Shown one piece after another: positions 32,548 through 42,419 of a stretch of DNA of 64,000 nt. The position numbers were made by a program, and so were the translations under genes. The DNA lies in the NCBI GenBank assembly GCA_947062675.1, contig CAMSQM010000002.1, forward strand, positions 1 to 64,000, in the 5' to 3' direction. Position 1 is the stretch's first letter. Each line of letters opens with the position of its first letter. The notes under the pieces are model-generated. The model worked only from the letters and a program-made list of their open reading frames with translations, ran no database searches and was not told where the DNA came from. This DNA comes from an uncultured Roseburia sp. Lineage in GTDB: Bacteria > Bacillota > Clostridia > Lachnospirales > Lachnospiraceae.

Positions 32548-34680
32548 TCAGGACTTCAGATGAAAACGGCTGACCAGTCTGTGCAGACGCCCGGACTGAT
32601 CGGACAGCTCTGCGCTGGTTACCGCACTGCTCTGTGCGAAAGATGAATTGGCCGAAACCACACTGCTGATGGAATCCACATGCTCCGCAAGCTGTTTCAG
32701 CACCGTCTTCTGATTCTGCGACGCGCTGCTGATCTTGCTCACGGAACTTAAAATCTCTTCCGAACCATGCACCACAGCCACGAGAGATTTCGCCGTATTG
32801 TCGGCAATTTCCATACCATTTTCCACTGCCTTTCTCGAGCTGTCAATCAGCCCCGCCGTCTGATTCACTGCCTCCGCACTCTTCGCCGCCAGTTCACGGA
32901 TCTCATCCGCCACTACCGCGAATCCCTTTCCTGCCACTCCCGCCCTCGCCGCTTCAATGGAAGCGTTCAGCGAGAGCAGATTCGTCTGCCCGGCAATATC
33001 CTCGATCGTCCTGACTATTTTTTCGATCTCTCCGGAAGAACGACTGATGTCTGACATCGCGTGAATCAGCAGTTCCATCTGCTGATTACTTTCCTCAATA
33101 TACCTGCCCACCTCGCAGACAGTATCGTTGGCGGCCTGTGCGTCCTTCGCGTTCTCCGCCACATCCTTTGACAGACTTTCGATCGAATCAGCCAGCTGGT
33201 CAATCGCCGCCGCCTGCTCCGTCACGCCTTCCGAGAGAGACTGCGCGCCGGACGACACACTATCCGAGCCGGCGGACACTTCATCCGCCGAGAGGACAAT
33301 CTGATGCAGCGTGTCATTTAAAGACTGCGAAATCTTCTCAATCGACAGCTGAATCGGAATAAAATCCCCGATGTAATTCTGTGTGATGGCGACATCCATA
33401 TTGTTCTCCGCCATCTGCGAAAGCTGTCCGGAAATATCCGCCACATAATTGCTCATTGTGGCGCTGATATGATTGAACGCCCTGGAAAGGCTCCCCAGCT
33501 CATCATCAGAGCTGATATCAATATGAATATCCAGGTTCCCCGCCTCCAGTTTCGCAGCTCCATCTGTAATGTATCTGATTGGTTCAAGGGACTTTGTGAT
33601 GATCCGGTTCACCGCAGTCAGCAGCACAATGCCTAACAGTACCACCATAAACGTCAGTTTTCCGGCCCCCTCTATTATCGCCCAGTAAAATTCAAGACTG
33701 TCGACCGTCATATGTAATGTCCACTTTGTCTTTCCGCATATCTCCAGCGGAACAGCCACGGAAATCCCGCTCTTTCCCGTTCCGGCATTTTTACACCTGC
33801 GGATAACGACGCGCCTGCCGTCCCCATCATCGCCGGAGTGAATCCGGTCCGCCGCTTCCGTCATCGTGTCATACCCGGCGCCGGAAGCTTTCTGCCCCAC
33901 TTTTGTTCCGTCCGCGGAATCCACAAGAACCGTCCCGTCCTCCGCAAGCGCCACCAGATGAGTTGATTTGTAATCCGTACTGATCAGCAATGCCTCCTGC
34001 ATATCGTCCAGTCCCACATCAACGCCGCATACCCCGAAAAAATCTCCCTGTGCGTCCAGAACAGGCGCTATGATACTGATCATCATAATATTGTTTCCCA
34101 TCAGTTCATACACATAGGGATCCATGATGTACGGCTCGCCGGTTTCCCTGATCTGCACATAGTATTCTTTTTCAAAATTGTCAAACGCATCCTCGTGTTT
34201 TTCAAAAACATACCCTGTGCCCGCCTCGTCCGGATACACAACCGCCTCATAGGCCATATCTTTTTTGTGCACCTCATAGGGCTCTCCGCTGGCGTCCGCG
34301 ATGACATTCTGCTCAAAATAGGCAAATCCGGTCGTAAACCCGTCTTTCCCCTCCAGGAGCCCCACCAGGGCCGTATCGACCGCCCCTCTCTGTTCTCCCG
34401 GCGACAGCGCGGAAATATTCCGGAGCGAACCGGCGAAGCCTGTCACTTTTCCGTAGGCTTTCTCAATGTCATCTGCAACCAGAAATGCATTTTCGTAGGC
34501 GACTGCCGTCAGTTTTTCCCGGTTCACCAGGATCAGCGACCGCGCGGCAAGAAAAGCAGATGCCAGAATGGTCAGCATAAAAATAGCGGCCACCATAAGC
34601 GCCATTTTTGAGATAATCTTTCTTCCAAGACTACTGCCGGCGGAATCTGTTTCCCCGTTTTTCTTTCCTCTGTGTAACAT
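32548..34680 (-). CDS. Methyl-accepting chemotaxis protein (dCache sensor)
   Basis: A 710-residue transmembrane receptor. TM1 is at about 26-50, with a large extracellular sensor at about 55-325 of the dCache kind (GEPYIMDPYVYELMGNNIMMISIIAPVLD, DFFGVCGVDVGLDDMQEAL). TM2 is at about 337-360 and HAMP at about 360-415. The cytoplasmic signalling hairpin has the near-invariant tip IEDIAGQTNLLSLNASIEAARAG near 565-590 and GKGFAVVADEIRELA. It couples ligand binding to CheA/CheW. GGAGG lies seven bases upstream of the ATG. No che genes are in the window. The ligand is unknown; dCache receptors often bind amino acids or carboxylates. Confidence 0.95.
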   Translation of the reverse strand: MLHRGKKNGETDSAGSSLGRKIISKMALMVAAIFMLTILASAFLAARSLILVNREKLTAVAYENAFLVADDIEKAYGKVTGFAGSLRNISALSPGEQRGAVDTALVGLLEGKDGFTTGFAYFEQNVIADASGEPYEVHKKDMAYEAVVYPDEAGTGYVFEKHEDAFDNFEKEYYVQIRETGEPYIMDPYVYELMGNNIMMISIIAPVLDAQGDFFGVCGVDVGLDDMQEALLISTDYKSTHLVALAEDGTVLVDSADGTKVGQKASGAGYDTMTEAADRIHSGDDGDGRRVVIRRCKNAGTGKSGISVAVPLEICGKTKWTLHMTVDSLEFYWAIIEGAGKLTFMVVLLGIVLLTAVNRIITKSLEPIRYITDGAAKLEAGNLDIHIDISSDDELGSLSRAFNHISATMSNYVADISGQLSQMAENNMDVAITQNYIGDFIPIQLSIEKISQSLNDTLHQIVLSADEVSAGSDSVSSGAQSLSEGVTEQAAAIDQLADSIESLSKDVAENAKDAQAANDTVCEVGRYIEESNQQMELLIHAMSDISRSSGEIEKIVRTIEDIAGQTNLLSLNASIEAARAGVAGKGFAVVADEIRELAAKSAEAVNQTAGLIDSSRKAVENGMEIADNTAKSLVAVVHGSEEILSSVSKISSASQNQKTVLKQLAEHVDSISSVVSANSSFAQSSAVTSAELSDQSGRLHRLVSRFHLKS

Positions 34681-34718
34681 ATAACAACCTCCATGATGTA
34701 AAATATTGCAGTATTTTT

Positions 34719-34747
34719 ATTATACATTGTTCCGACTACAGAGTCAA
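34719..34747 (-). promoter_or_regulatory. Promoter of the chemoreceptor gene
   Basis: On the minus strand, -35 TTGACT (34742-34747) and -10 TATAAT (34719-34724) have a 17-base spacer. Near-consensus sigma-A rather than sigma-28, so the receptor is not obviously in the late flagellar regulon. Confidence 0.75.
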
Positions 34748-34853
34748 TCACACCTGCCCGGCTATCCCCTAAACCAGCTCATATTTATATCACGGCGCCG
34801 GCACACGGGGGCTGCCCAGGGGCTGTATTGCCGGAATCCCGTCTCCGGCATAT

Positions 34854-34879
34854 AAAACCGGGCTGTATATACAGCCCGG
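34854..34879 (-). terminator. Terminator of the exonuclease gene
   Basis: A 22-bp perfect palindrome (34858-34879, arms starting CCGGGCTGTA) is followed on the minus strand by TTTTAT. It begins ten bases past the stop codon and probably ends the popT-ABC-exonuclease unit. Confidence 0.85.
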
Positions 34880-34888
34880 CAGGCATAT

Positions 34889-35557
34889 CTATTTCCCGTT
34901 TTTTGTAAATCTGCACGCCGGGAAGTTCCCGCACCCAAAAAATTCCCCGAACTTCCCCTTCCGCTTCACCAGTTCCCCGCCGCAGCGCGGACACACCTCC
35001 ACCTGTGCGTCGTCCCAGAGCTTCGCCATTTCCTCAAAACATTTCCGGTTCATCTCACAGTCCTTCAGCGCCCTGTGCGCCCCGTCCCGGTTTACCCCGA
35101 AATAAGCGGCGATGTCCACCAGTTTATAATTCTTCAGCTGCGGCAGACATCTTCTGGCCATGTAAAGAGTGTCAATGTAATCATTTTCCACGGTCCTGCC
35201 AAACTGTTCCAGCGCGGCCGCGTTCACAAAATTCAGATCAAACCTGTGAATATTGTGACCCACCAGGACATCCTCCCCGGCGAATTCCAGGAACTCCTCG
35301 AGCGCCGTCCCGATATCCGGGGCGCCCGCCACCATCTCATCCGTAATCCCGTTGACCCGGGTCGCGGCCGGGGGAATCTCCCGCCCCGGATTGACCAGTG
35401 TGGAAAACGTGCCGGCAGCCTCCCCGTTTCTCACTCTCACAGCTGAAATCTCGATAATCGCATCATCCGTGGCGCTCATCCCCGTCGTTTCCAGATCAAA
35501 CACCACATAATCCGGAACATACTTCGCCAGACGCTTCCCTCTCTTCTGTTCTGTCAT
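34889..35557 (-). CDS. DnaQ-type 3'-5' exonuclease with C-terminal zinc ribbon
   Basis: A 222-residue protein. Residues about 15-180 form a DEDDh exonuclease: VVFDLETTG (Exo I), GHNIHRFDLNFV (Exo II) and HRALKDCEMN (Exo III, with the catalytic His). The last about 35 residues carry CPRCGGEL...FFGCGNFPACRFTK, a four-Cys zinc ribbon of the topoisomerase I C-terminal type that binds single-stranded DNA. The fusion suggests a processing or repair exonuclease rather than a polymerase proofreading subunit. The ribosome site is weak (AGAGAAGAG). It follows the ABC exporter genes by 26 bp on the same strand. Confidence 0.9.
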   Translation of the reverse strand: MTEQKRGKRLAKYVPDYVVFDLETTGMSATDDAIIEISAVRVRNGEAAGTFSTLVNPGREIPPAATRVNGITDEMVAGAPDIGTALEEFLEFAGEDVLVGHNIHRFDLNFVNAAALEQFGRTVENDYIDTLYMARRCLPQLKNYKLVDIAAYFGVNRDGAHRALKDCEMNRKCFEEMAKLWDDAQVEVCPRCGGELVKRKGKFGEFFGCGNFPACRFTKNGK

Positions 35558-35583
35558 CTGCTCTTCTCTTTCTCTTTTGTATT

Positions 35584-37341
35584 TCAGGCCTGAACAAACT
35601 GGCTGTTGTAGAGTTCCGCGTAAAATCCGCCCTTTGCCAGCAGTTCCCCGTGATTTCCCTGTTCTATGATATGGCCGTCTTTCATGACAAGAATAATATC
35701 CGCCTCCCGGATGGTGGAAAGTCTGTGGGCGACAATAAAGCTTGTGCGCCCGTCCATCATCTTTGCAAACGCTTTCTGAATGCGTATCTCGGTGCGGGTA
35801 TCAATCGAGGATGTCGCCTCGTCGAGAATCAGCATCGGCGGCAGGCAGAGCATCACTCTTGTGATGCAGAGCAGCTGTTTCTGGCCCTGGGAAAGACTGC
35901 CGCCGTCCTCCGTGATCACGGTATCATATCCCTCCGGCAGACGCCGGATAAAACTGTGGGCGTGCGATGCCTTTGCCGCCGCGATGACCTGCTCATCCGT
36001 CGCGTCCGGCTTTCCCATTGTAATATTATCGCGGATGGTCCCGCTCCTAAGCCAGGTCTCCTGGAGCACCATGCCGTAATTGCTCCTCAGACTTTTTCGC
36101 GTGATGTCCCGCATCGGAATTCCGCTGACGCGGATAATTCCGCGGTCAGCGTCGTAAAACCGCATCAGAAGATTGATCAGCGTCGTTTTGCCACAGCCCG
36201 TCGGGCCCACGATAGCCACGCGCTGCCCCGGACGCACGGACAGATTAAAGTCCTCGATCAGTTTCTGCTCCCCGGTATAGGAAAAGAATACATGTTCGAG
36301 TTCTACTTTTCCGTCCGCCTCTCCGAGAACTTTCGCGTCGGGCGCGTCGGGAACCTCCGCGTCCTCCTCAATCAGCTCCAGCACCCGCCCCGCACAGGCC
36401 AGCGCGTTCTGCAGCTCCGTGATCACGCCCGAAATCTCATTGAACGGCTTTGTGTACTGGTTGGCGTACGAGAGCAGGCTGGAGAGCTGGCCGACGGTGA
36501 TTCCCCCGGCAATCGCGGTAAATGCCCCGACGACACCGACCGTGGCGTACACAAGACTGTTGACAAAGCGGGTCGCAGGGTTCGTGATGCTGGAGAAGAA
36601 AATCGCGCGCAGCGAATATTTCTGCAGCCTTCCGTTGATCTCATCAAACTGCTCCTGTGCCTCCTTCTCATGTGAAAAGGCCTGCACAACCTTCTGGTTT
36701 CCGATCATTTCTTCGATAAAGGCTGTCTGCTCCCCCCGCGTCTCCGACTGAAGTCTGAACATGTCAAATGTCCTGCGGGCGATAAATGCAGCGACAAACA
36801 GCGAGACGGGCGTGATCACAACCACCGCCACCGTAATCCGGACACTGATCGTGAGCATAAATACCAGTGTGCCAAAAATCGTCACAATTCCCGTGAAAAA
36901 CTGGGTAAATCCCATCAGAAGTCCGTCCGCAAACTGGTCCACATCGGCAATCACACGGCTGACCACCTCGCCGTAGGAATGCGCGTCAATATACTTCAGC
37001 GGCAGGCGCTCAATTTTTTCAAACGCCTCCCTGCGGATATCCCGTATGACATTGTAAGTAATCTTATTATTGCAGGCGTTCATAATCCACTGCGCCGCCG
37101 CAGTAAACAGTATGATCACGGACATATCCCGCAGTATCCGGAATATACCGTCAAAGTCCACCCTTCCGGCGCCTAAGATCAGGTCCACCGCCCGGCCGGT
37201 CAGAATCGGCAGGTACAGCGTCAGCGCAACCGTGACCGCCGCGAGAAACACTGAGATCCCCAGATACAGCCAGTATCTTCTGATATAGCGCAGCACTTTC
37301 ACCAGCGTAGCCTTCTGCTGGCCGCTAACGATTTTCTTCAT
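35584..37341 (-). CDS. ABC exporter half-transporter, catalytically canonical subunit
   Basis: A 585-residue type IV ABC exporter half: an N-terminal six-helix transmembrane domain (about 20-320) and a C-terminal nucleotide-binding domain. The latter has Walker A GPTGCGKT, signature LSQGQKQ, Walker B MLILDEATSS with the catalytic Glu, and the switch His in IVAHRLS. It pairs with the adjacent half whose Walker B is degenerate, forming a heterodimer of the BmrCD/TM287-288 kind that expels drugs or lipids. ATG 37341 overlaps the end of the partner gene and has GGGAG upstream; a frame reaching 37470 is out of context with the partner's stop. Confidence 0.93.
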   Translation of the reverse strand: MKKIVSGQQKATLVKVLRYIRRYWLYLGISVFLAAVTVALTLYLPILTGRAVDLILGAGRVDFDGIFRILRDMSVIILFTAAAQWIMNACNNKITYNVIRDIRREAFEKIERLPLKYIDAHSYGEVVSRVIADVDQFADGLLMGFTQFFTGIVTIFGTLVFMLTISVRITVAVVVITPVSLFVAAFIARRTFDMFRLQSETRGEQTAFIEEMIGNQKVVQAFSHEKEAQEQFDEINGRLQKYSLRAIFFSSITNPATRFVNSLVYATVGVVGAFTAIAGGITVGQLSSLLSYANQYTKPFNEISGVITELQNALACAGRVLELIEEDAEVPDAPDAKVLGEADGKVELEHVFFSYTGEQKLIEDFNLSVRPGQRVAIVGPTGCGKTTLINLLMRFYDADRGIIRVSGIPMRDITRKSLRSNYGMVLQETWLRSGTIRDNITMGKPDATDEQVIAAAKASHAHSFIRRLPEGYDTVITEDGGSLSQGQKQLLCITRVMLCLPPMLILDEATSSIDTRTEIRIQKAFAKMMDGRTSFIVAHRLSTIREADIILVMKDGHIIEQGNHGELLAKGGFYAELYNSQFVQA

Positions 37342-37342
37342 A

Positions 37343-39181
37343 TCACTGCTCCCCCTTTTTAAACTGGGAATCATAGATTTCCTGATAAACTTCACAGCTC
37401 TCCAGAAGTTCGCCGTGCGTTCCCATGCCGGCGATCCTGCCGTCATCCAGCACAATAATACGGTCCGCATGCTGTATCGAGGAGGCCCGCTGCGAGACGA
37501 TAAAAACCGTCATCCGCTGCGCCCCGGCAGCGTCCGCCCCGGCACCTGCGCCGTCCGCAGCCATGCGCCCTTCCGCCCCGGCAGGGTGCGCCATCGCCCG
37601 GATCGCCGTCCGCAGCTTTGCGTCCGTCGCAAAATCAAGAGCGGAGGCACTGTCGTCGAGGATCAGGATCCGCGGCTTTTTCACAAGCGCCCGCGCGATT
37701 GTGAGACGCTGGCGCTGTCCGCCGGAGAGATTTTTCCCTCCCTGTTCCACCTGATAATCGAGCCCGCCCTGTTTTGTCTCCACGAATTCCCTGGCCTGCG
37801 CCGTATCAAGCGCCTCCCAGATCTCTTCATCCGACGCGTCCGGATTGCCCCAGCGCATATTTTCACGGATCGTTCCCTTAAACAGGACCGCTTTCTGCGG
37901 CACAACCCCTGTCTTCTGCCGCAGCTCCTTAAGGGAATACTCTTTTACGTCCCGCCCGTCTATCTTTACGGAACCGGAAGTCACGTCATAAAAGCGCGGA
38001 ATGAGATTCACAACGGAAGACTTTCCGGAACCCGTGCCGCCGATAATGCCGACCGTCTCCCCGCAGACCGCCGAAAAATCAATATCCGTCAGGGATTCCT
38101 CCCCGGCACCCGCATAGATAAGCCCCACATGGGAAAACTCCACTGCCGCCGGCCGGGCAGTCTCCCGGGAACCGGATACTGTCCCCGTCTCCGTGCCGGA
38201 TATACCCCCCGGCGACCGGCCGTCCATTTCCCTGACCGAGGGCTCCAGCTCAAAAATACGCTCAATCCGGTTCCCGCAGGCGATCGACTTGTTGATATTA
38301 ATAATCAGATTTGCCAGCTTCACCAGCTCAACGAGAATCTGCGACATATAATTGACGAGCGCCACCACTTCGCCCTGAGTGATCAGGCCGTTATCCACCC
38401 GGACGGCTCCCGTCCACACAAGCGCGACAATCGCCCCGTTAATAATCACGTAAGTCAGCGGATTCATCAGCGCCGAGATTTTCCCGACATAGAGCTGCAC
38501 CCGCGTCAGCAGTTCATTGCTTTCGCGAAAGTGCCTGATCTCGTCCTCTTCCTTATTAAAAGCGCGGATCACACGGCTTCCGGTCAGATTTTCCCGTGTA
38601 ATACCCAGCACCGTATCCAGCGCATTCTGCACTTTTTTATAGAGCGGAATACTCACAAACATAATCCCGAACACCACTACCGAGAGCAGCGGGATTGTCA
38701 CCACAAAAATCAGCGCCGCCTTCACATCAATTGTGAAAGCCATAATCATCGCGCCGAACACGATAAACGGGGAACGGAGAAACAGACGCAGCACCAGATT
38801 GACGCCGTTCTGTACCTGATTGACATCGCTTGTCATGCGGGTGATCAGCGTTGATGTGCCAACCGTATCCATTTCCGAAAACGAGAGAGACCCTATATGG
38901 GAAAACAGCGCATGGCGCAGCCCCGTCGCAAACCCGACCGCCGCCTTCGCCGCAAAATACTGTGCCGTGATCGAACAGATCAGACCGATCACCGCCAGCA
39001 GCACCAGCGCCAGACACATCCGCATAATATAAGGTCTGTCTTCAGACGCGACCCCCGTATCGATTATCGCCGCCATAACCAGCGGAACAATCAGCTCAAA
39101 TGAGGCCTCCAGCAGTTTGAACAGAGGGCCGAGCACGCTCTCCTTCTTATAATCCTTCAGGAAAACCAACAGCTTTTTCAT
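37343..39181 (-). CDS. ABC exporter half-transporter, degenerate-site subunit
   Basis: A 612-residue partner half. The nucleotide-binding domain has Walker A GGTGSGKS and signature NLSGGQRQRL. Walker B reads ILILDDSASALD, with Asp where the catalytic Glu should be, and the switch His is Gln (VFIVSQRAS). Both are the hallmarks of the non-hydrolysing site in heterodimeric exporters. Two low-complexity inserts are unusual: a Gly/Ser/Thr/Arg linker before the domain (around 325-350) and a roughly 25-residue Ala/Gly insertion between Walker B and the switch (HPAGAEGRMAADGAGAGADA). AGGGGG precedes the ATG. It lies 15 bp after popT. Confidence 0.92.
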   Translation of the reverse strand: MKKLLVFLKDYKKESVLGPLFKLLEASFELIVPLVMAAIIDTGVASEDRPYIMRMCLALVLLAVIGLICSITAQYFAAKAAVGFATGLRHALFSHIGSLSFSEMDTVGTSTLITRMTSDVNQVQNGVNLVLRLFLRSPFIVFGAMIMAFTIDVKAALIFVVTIPLLSVVVFGIMFVSIPLYKKVQNALDTVLGITRENLTGSRVIRAFNKEEDEIRHFRESNELLTRVQLYVGKISALMNPLTYVIINGAIVALVWTGAVRVDNGLITQGEVVALVNYMSQILVELVKLANLIININKSIACGNRIERIFELEPSVREMDGRSPGGISGTETGTVSGSRETARPAAVEFSHVGLIYAGAGEESLTDIDFSAVCGETVGIIGGTGSGKSSVVNLIPRFYDVTSGSVKIDGRDVKEYSLKELRQKTGVVPQKAVLFKGTIRENMRWGNPDASDEEIWEALDTAQAREFVETKQGGLDYQVEQGGKNLSGGQRQRLTIARALVKKPRILILDDSASALDFATDAKLRTAIRAMAHPAGAEGRMAADGAGAGADAAGAQRMTVFIVSQRASSIQHADRIIVLDDGRIAGMGTHGELLESCEVYQEIYDSQFKKGEQ

Positions 39182-39196
39182 AATGTTACCCCCTGC

Positions 39197-40069
39197 TCAC
39201 TCCCTGATGCTTTTCATCTTCTGCATACCGAGAATCACCACACCGCCGATAATAAAAAACAGGATATTAAATTCTCTGAAAGTCATCGCCGGCTGCGGTG
39301 TCTCAAGCGTCGTCGGACCCATAACTACCGCATAAATGGAGCCGGCCATCAGCCCGATAATCAGATAAATGGTCTGCGCGCGGAAAAGCTCCAGCGCCTT
39401 TCTGATTACCTTAACAATGCTGAACGCCCCCACAAGCACACCGCACCCGAACAGGAATACTGTCCCGAACGCCCCGAAATCCAGATGCAGAATATCCTTG
39501 ATCGCCGTGATAATCGGCAGATAGAGACCCATAATCAAAAGCAGCGTCGAGCCGGAGATTCCCGGAAGAACCATCGCGGAAATCGTGATCACACCTGCCG
39601 CAAACACAAAAAATCCCAGCCGGAATGTCAGATGCTCCAGATTGACGCCCTCTCCGCCGCCCACCGGATTAAAATACGTGATTGCGCTCACAATGGCAAC
39701 GCCCGGCACAATAAATGCTGCCGCCCATTTCTTCTCCAGAAGCGCCTGCTTCTCCTCCATCATGACAACCGGAATCGCAAAGATGATAAAACCGATAAAC
39801 AGCGAGCTGACCGCATAAATATGAGATTCAAACACGCTTGTCAGCACCAGAACCGCCAGAATGAAACCGGTCACCCATCCGGTTCCCAGTTTGAGCAGAA
39901 ACAGCAGCGCCTGCTTTTTCCTGTCCAGATTCCCAGTGATAAGGTCGTCAATCGAACCGATAAACTGATCGTAAAAACCGAGCAGAAACGCGATCGTACC
40001 GCCGGAAACTCCCGGAACACTGTCCGCCAGCGCCATGCAGAATCCTCTGATAAATTGTAATACGTACAT
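39197..40069 (-). CDS. popT: Polyprenyl-phosphate transporter, DUF368 family
   Basis: A 290-residue multi-pass membrane protein of the DUF368 family, recently assigned to return undecaprenyl phosphate to the cytoplasmic face for reuse in wall synthesis. Two inverted signature segments are present: DSVPGVSGGTIAFLLGFYDQ near 16-35 and VLPGISGSTLLLIMGLY near 165-181. The start was placed at ATG 40069, where GGAGGGAAAG lies directly upstream; an ATG at 40081 overlaps that site. It heads a unit with the ABC exporter pair, so all three may handle lipids or lipid-linked compounds. Confidence 0.9.
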   Translation of the reverse strand: MYVLQFIRGFCMALADSVPGVSGGTIAFLLGFYDQFIGSIDDLITGNLDRKKQALLFLLKLGTGWVTGFILAVLVLTSVFESHIYAVSSLFIGFIIFAIPVVMMEEKQALLEKKWAAAFIVPGVAIVSAITYFNPVGGGEGVNLEHLTFRLGFFVFAAGVITISAMVLPGISGSTLLLIMGLYLPIITAIKDILHLDFGAFGTVFLFGCGVLVGAFSIVKVIRKALELFRAQTIYLIIGLMAGSIYAVVMGPTTLETPQPAMTFREFNILFFIIGGVVILGMQKMKSIRE

Positions 40070-40260
40070 CTTTCCCTCCATATTCGCACGCTTTTCCCTT
40101 TACATCAGACCTGTGCGTGCTTTCTTTCTATATTTTATTCCCACGGAATCCGGATCTCACTCCTCCCCAGGGACATGATACCTGTACATGATAGCACGGG
40201 CCCTCTTTTTTGTCTATATTTTAACAAAGAGGGAATCCCCCGCTTTCCCGGACAGGTTCC

Positions 40261-42291
40261 TCACGCAAGCTCCAGAACCGCAAATGTATTTCCCGGAAGA
40301 AGTATGGAGCCCTCCTCCCCGCCGCGCTCCGGCAGATCTTCCCGGACCGTGACCCGCTCCGGCTCCCCAACCGGATTGTATGCCGTCTTCTCCATGCCTC
40401 CGAGCGACCACATACGCACAACGCTCCAGGGAGCTCTGTTTTCATGCACCGGCGTGAGCGCCACGGGATGCTCTGCGGCGTTGACCACTCTGCAATAAAT
40501 CTTTCCGGTCGCCTCGTTCAAAACCGGATGATAATATACCTGCTCTTTCTCCGTCTCTTTTTCCCAGCCTCCGGTATCCAGCGTGACCGTTCCCCGCAGC
40601 GTGGAATAAAGCTTCTGCACATAATATCCCGGCGTCCGGTACGCGCGCGCCGCGTCAAACCAGATCAGATCCGGCGCCCACTGGGCAAATCCGCTCCTCG
40701 CAAACAGAGGGGCGTAGGACGCCAGCGCCACAACATCCGCATTGCGCTCAATCCCCGTCAGAAACGCCGCCTCCGCAAGCGCTGCGCCCAGACAGTTCTT
40801 TCTCTCATTTTTCCCGCAGTCCGCTCTCTCCGCCGCTTCTCCCTGAAGCTTTCCCCCGTCTGCTCCCGGCGCTGTGGCGCTCTCATCCACATGTGCCGCA
40901 TACTCCCCCGCAAAGACCTTCACATCCCGCGGAAACTGATCGTAAAAATCCGTGTGCGCATACAGCCATTCCGGCTGCACATAATAGTGCTCGTCCACCG
41001 CGTGGACAAACTCCTTCTTCCCGCCGCAGCCGTGGCGGTAATACGCCCACGCCCTGTCATATTTCTCCGATGTGACATCCGGACCCGCGGAACCGATCAG
41101 CCTTATCTGAGGATATACCGCGTGAATACGCTCCTCAAAAGCAGCGTAGCGCTCGAAAAACCGGGACGCCTGCGTCTCCCACTGCTCATTGCCGATCCCG
41201 AGCATCATCAGGCCGAACGGCTCCGGGTGCCCGAGCCCGGCGCGCACGCTTCCCCACCGGCTCTGTGCGTCCCCGTTCGCAAATTCAATCAGATCAAGCG
41301 CATCCCTCACATACTCTTCAAACGCCTCCGTGCCGGGCTCCACCATCTCAAACGACTGAAACTGACAGGCGAGCCCCACGTTCAGTACCGGAAGCGGCTG
41401 CGCTCCCAGCGCCTCGCAGAGCAGGAAAAACTCGTAATAGCCGAGTCCCAGCGTCTGATTATAGTGCGAATAAATGCTGTGAAACCCGTTTTCCGGCGTT
41501 GTTTCACTCACCGCCCACCGGTTCCAGTTGGCCCTCCTGTGTTCAGGCTCCTTAAGCGTATCCTTAAAGCGGTAACGGTTTGCCAGCGTATTGCCCTCCA
41601 CGATACAGCCTCCCGGAAAGCGGACAAATCCCGGCTCAAGCTCCCTGAGCAGTTCAAACAGATCCCGGCGGAACAGACCGCAGACCGCGTCCGCAGGCAT
41701 CATCGAAATGAAATCAAATTCCACGGTTCCCGGCATATCCAGCGAAATCACAAACCGCGCGTGCTCTGTCTCCTCCTCCGCCTTTAACGTCAGCCGGTAC
41801 CGGTCCCAGAAGTGCGCTTCCCCGGCTCTCCCCGGCCTCAGCGAAACGGTCTCCTCCGCAAAAACCATTCCCTCTTTCTCCACGGATACACGGACACTTC
41901 CGTCATAGGATACACATCTCGCGTAGAACGAGACCTGATATTCCATTCCTTTTTTCAGTGCAATCCCGTCGTAGGCAAGGTTCTGAAAGCCTTCTCCGGC
42001 GTCCGCCGTAACCCTGAGATAATGCGGATTCTCCTCCGCAACAGGACTGCCCGTCACGCACCGCATCTGAACATCCGCCCCGGCCGGATATGCCTCCCAG
42101 GCATAACCTCCGTCATACACGGTATAGTAATCGCCTTTGTCACCGTAACAGTCCCTGAACTCAAAACTGCGGTTCTCTATCATCTCCGCGTACAGGCCCC
42201 CGTCCGCCGCATAATTAATATCCTCAAAGAATAATCCGATCATTCCGGGCGTGATTTGTGCACGTTTCCGGTCAGTTATCATAAGCTGCAT
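40261..42291 (-). CDS. Alpha-L-arabinofuranosidase, glycoside hydrolase family 51
   Basis: A 676-residue retaining exo-enzyme that removes arabinofuranosyl side chains from arabinoxylan or arabinan fragments. Residues 1-40 show the typical ITPGMIGLFFEDINYAADGGLYAEMIENRSFEF opening. A carbohydrate-binding-like insert follows, then the barrel with acid/base Glu369 (GIGNEQW) and nucleophile Glu463 (VFAGEYAAH), and a C-terminal beta-sandwich. No signal peptide, so intracellular. A hydrophilic insertion of about 28 residues (around 468-497, Ala/Gly/Lys/Glu-rich) follows the nucleophile. GGGGAG precedes the ATG. It appears as a single gene with no sugar transporter adjacent. Confidence 0.93.
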   Translation of the reverse strand: MQLMITDRKRAQITPGMIGLFFEDINYAADGGLYAEMIENRSFEFRDCYGDKGDYYTVYDGGYAWEAYPAGADVQMRCVTGSPVAEENPHYLRVTADAGEGFQNLAYDGIALKKGMEYQVSFYARCVSYDGSVRVSVEKEGMVFAEETVSLRPGRAGEAHFWDRYRLTLKAEEETEHARFVISLDMPGTVEFDFISMMPADAVCGLFRRDLFELLRELEPGFVRFPGGCIVEGNTLANRYRFKDTLKEPEHRRANWNRWAVSETTPENGFHSIYSHYNQTLGLGYYEFFLLCEALGAQPLPVLNVGLACQFQSFEMVEPGTEAFEEYVRDALDLIEFANGDAQSRWGSVRAGLGHPEPFGLMMLGIGNEQWETQASRFFERYAAFEERIHAVYPQIRLIGSAGPDVTSEKYDRAWAYYRHGCGGKKEFVHAVDEHYYVQPEWLYAHTDFYDQFPRDVKVFAGEYAAHVDESATAPGADGGKLQGEAAERADCGKNERKNCLGAALAEAAFLTGIERNADVVALASYAPLFARSGFAQWAPDLIWFDAARAYRTPGYYVQKLYSTLRGTVTLDTGGWEKETEKEQVYYHPVLNEATGKIYCRVVNAAEHPVALTPVHENRAPWSVVRMWSLGGMEKTAYNPVGEPERVTVREDLPERGGEEGSILLPGNTFAVLELA

Positions 42292-42419
42292 CTGTGCTCT
42301 CCCCTTTTATACCTTAAAATAGATGTGTCTCATCCTTCTCAGCTTATCATATCTGTCCTGAAAAATCCAATACGTTTCATTACATTTTCCCGCCGGAAAA
42401 TCCTGAAAAATAACGCGCT

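Noticed and set aside
40160..40200. Direct repeat of ACATGATA near 40173 and 40187 as an operator
   Set aside because: Only eight bases and imperfectly placed relative to any promoter; too weak to report.
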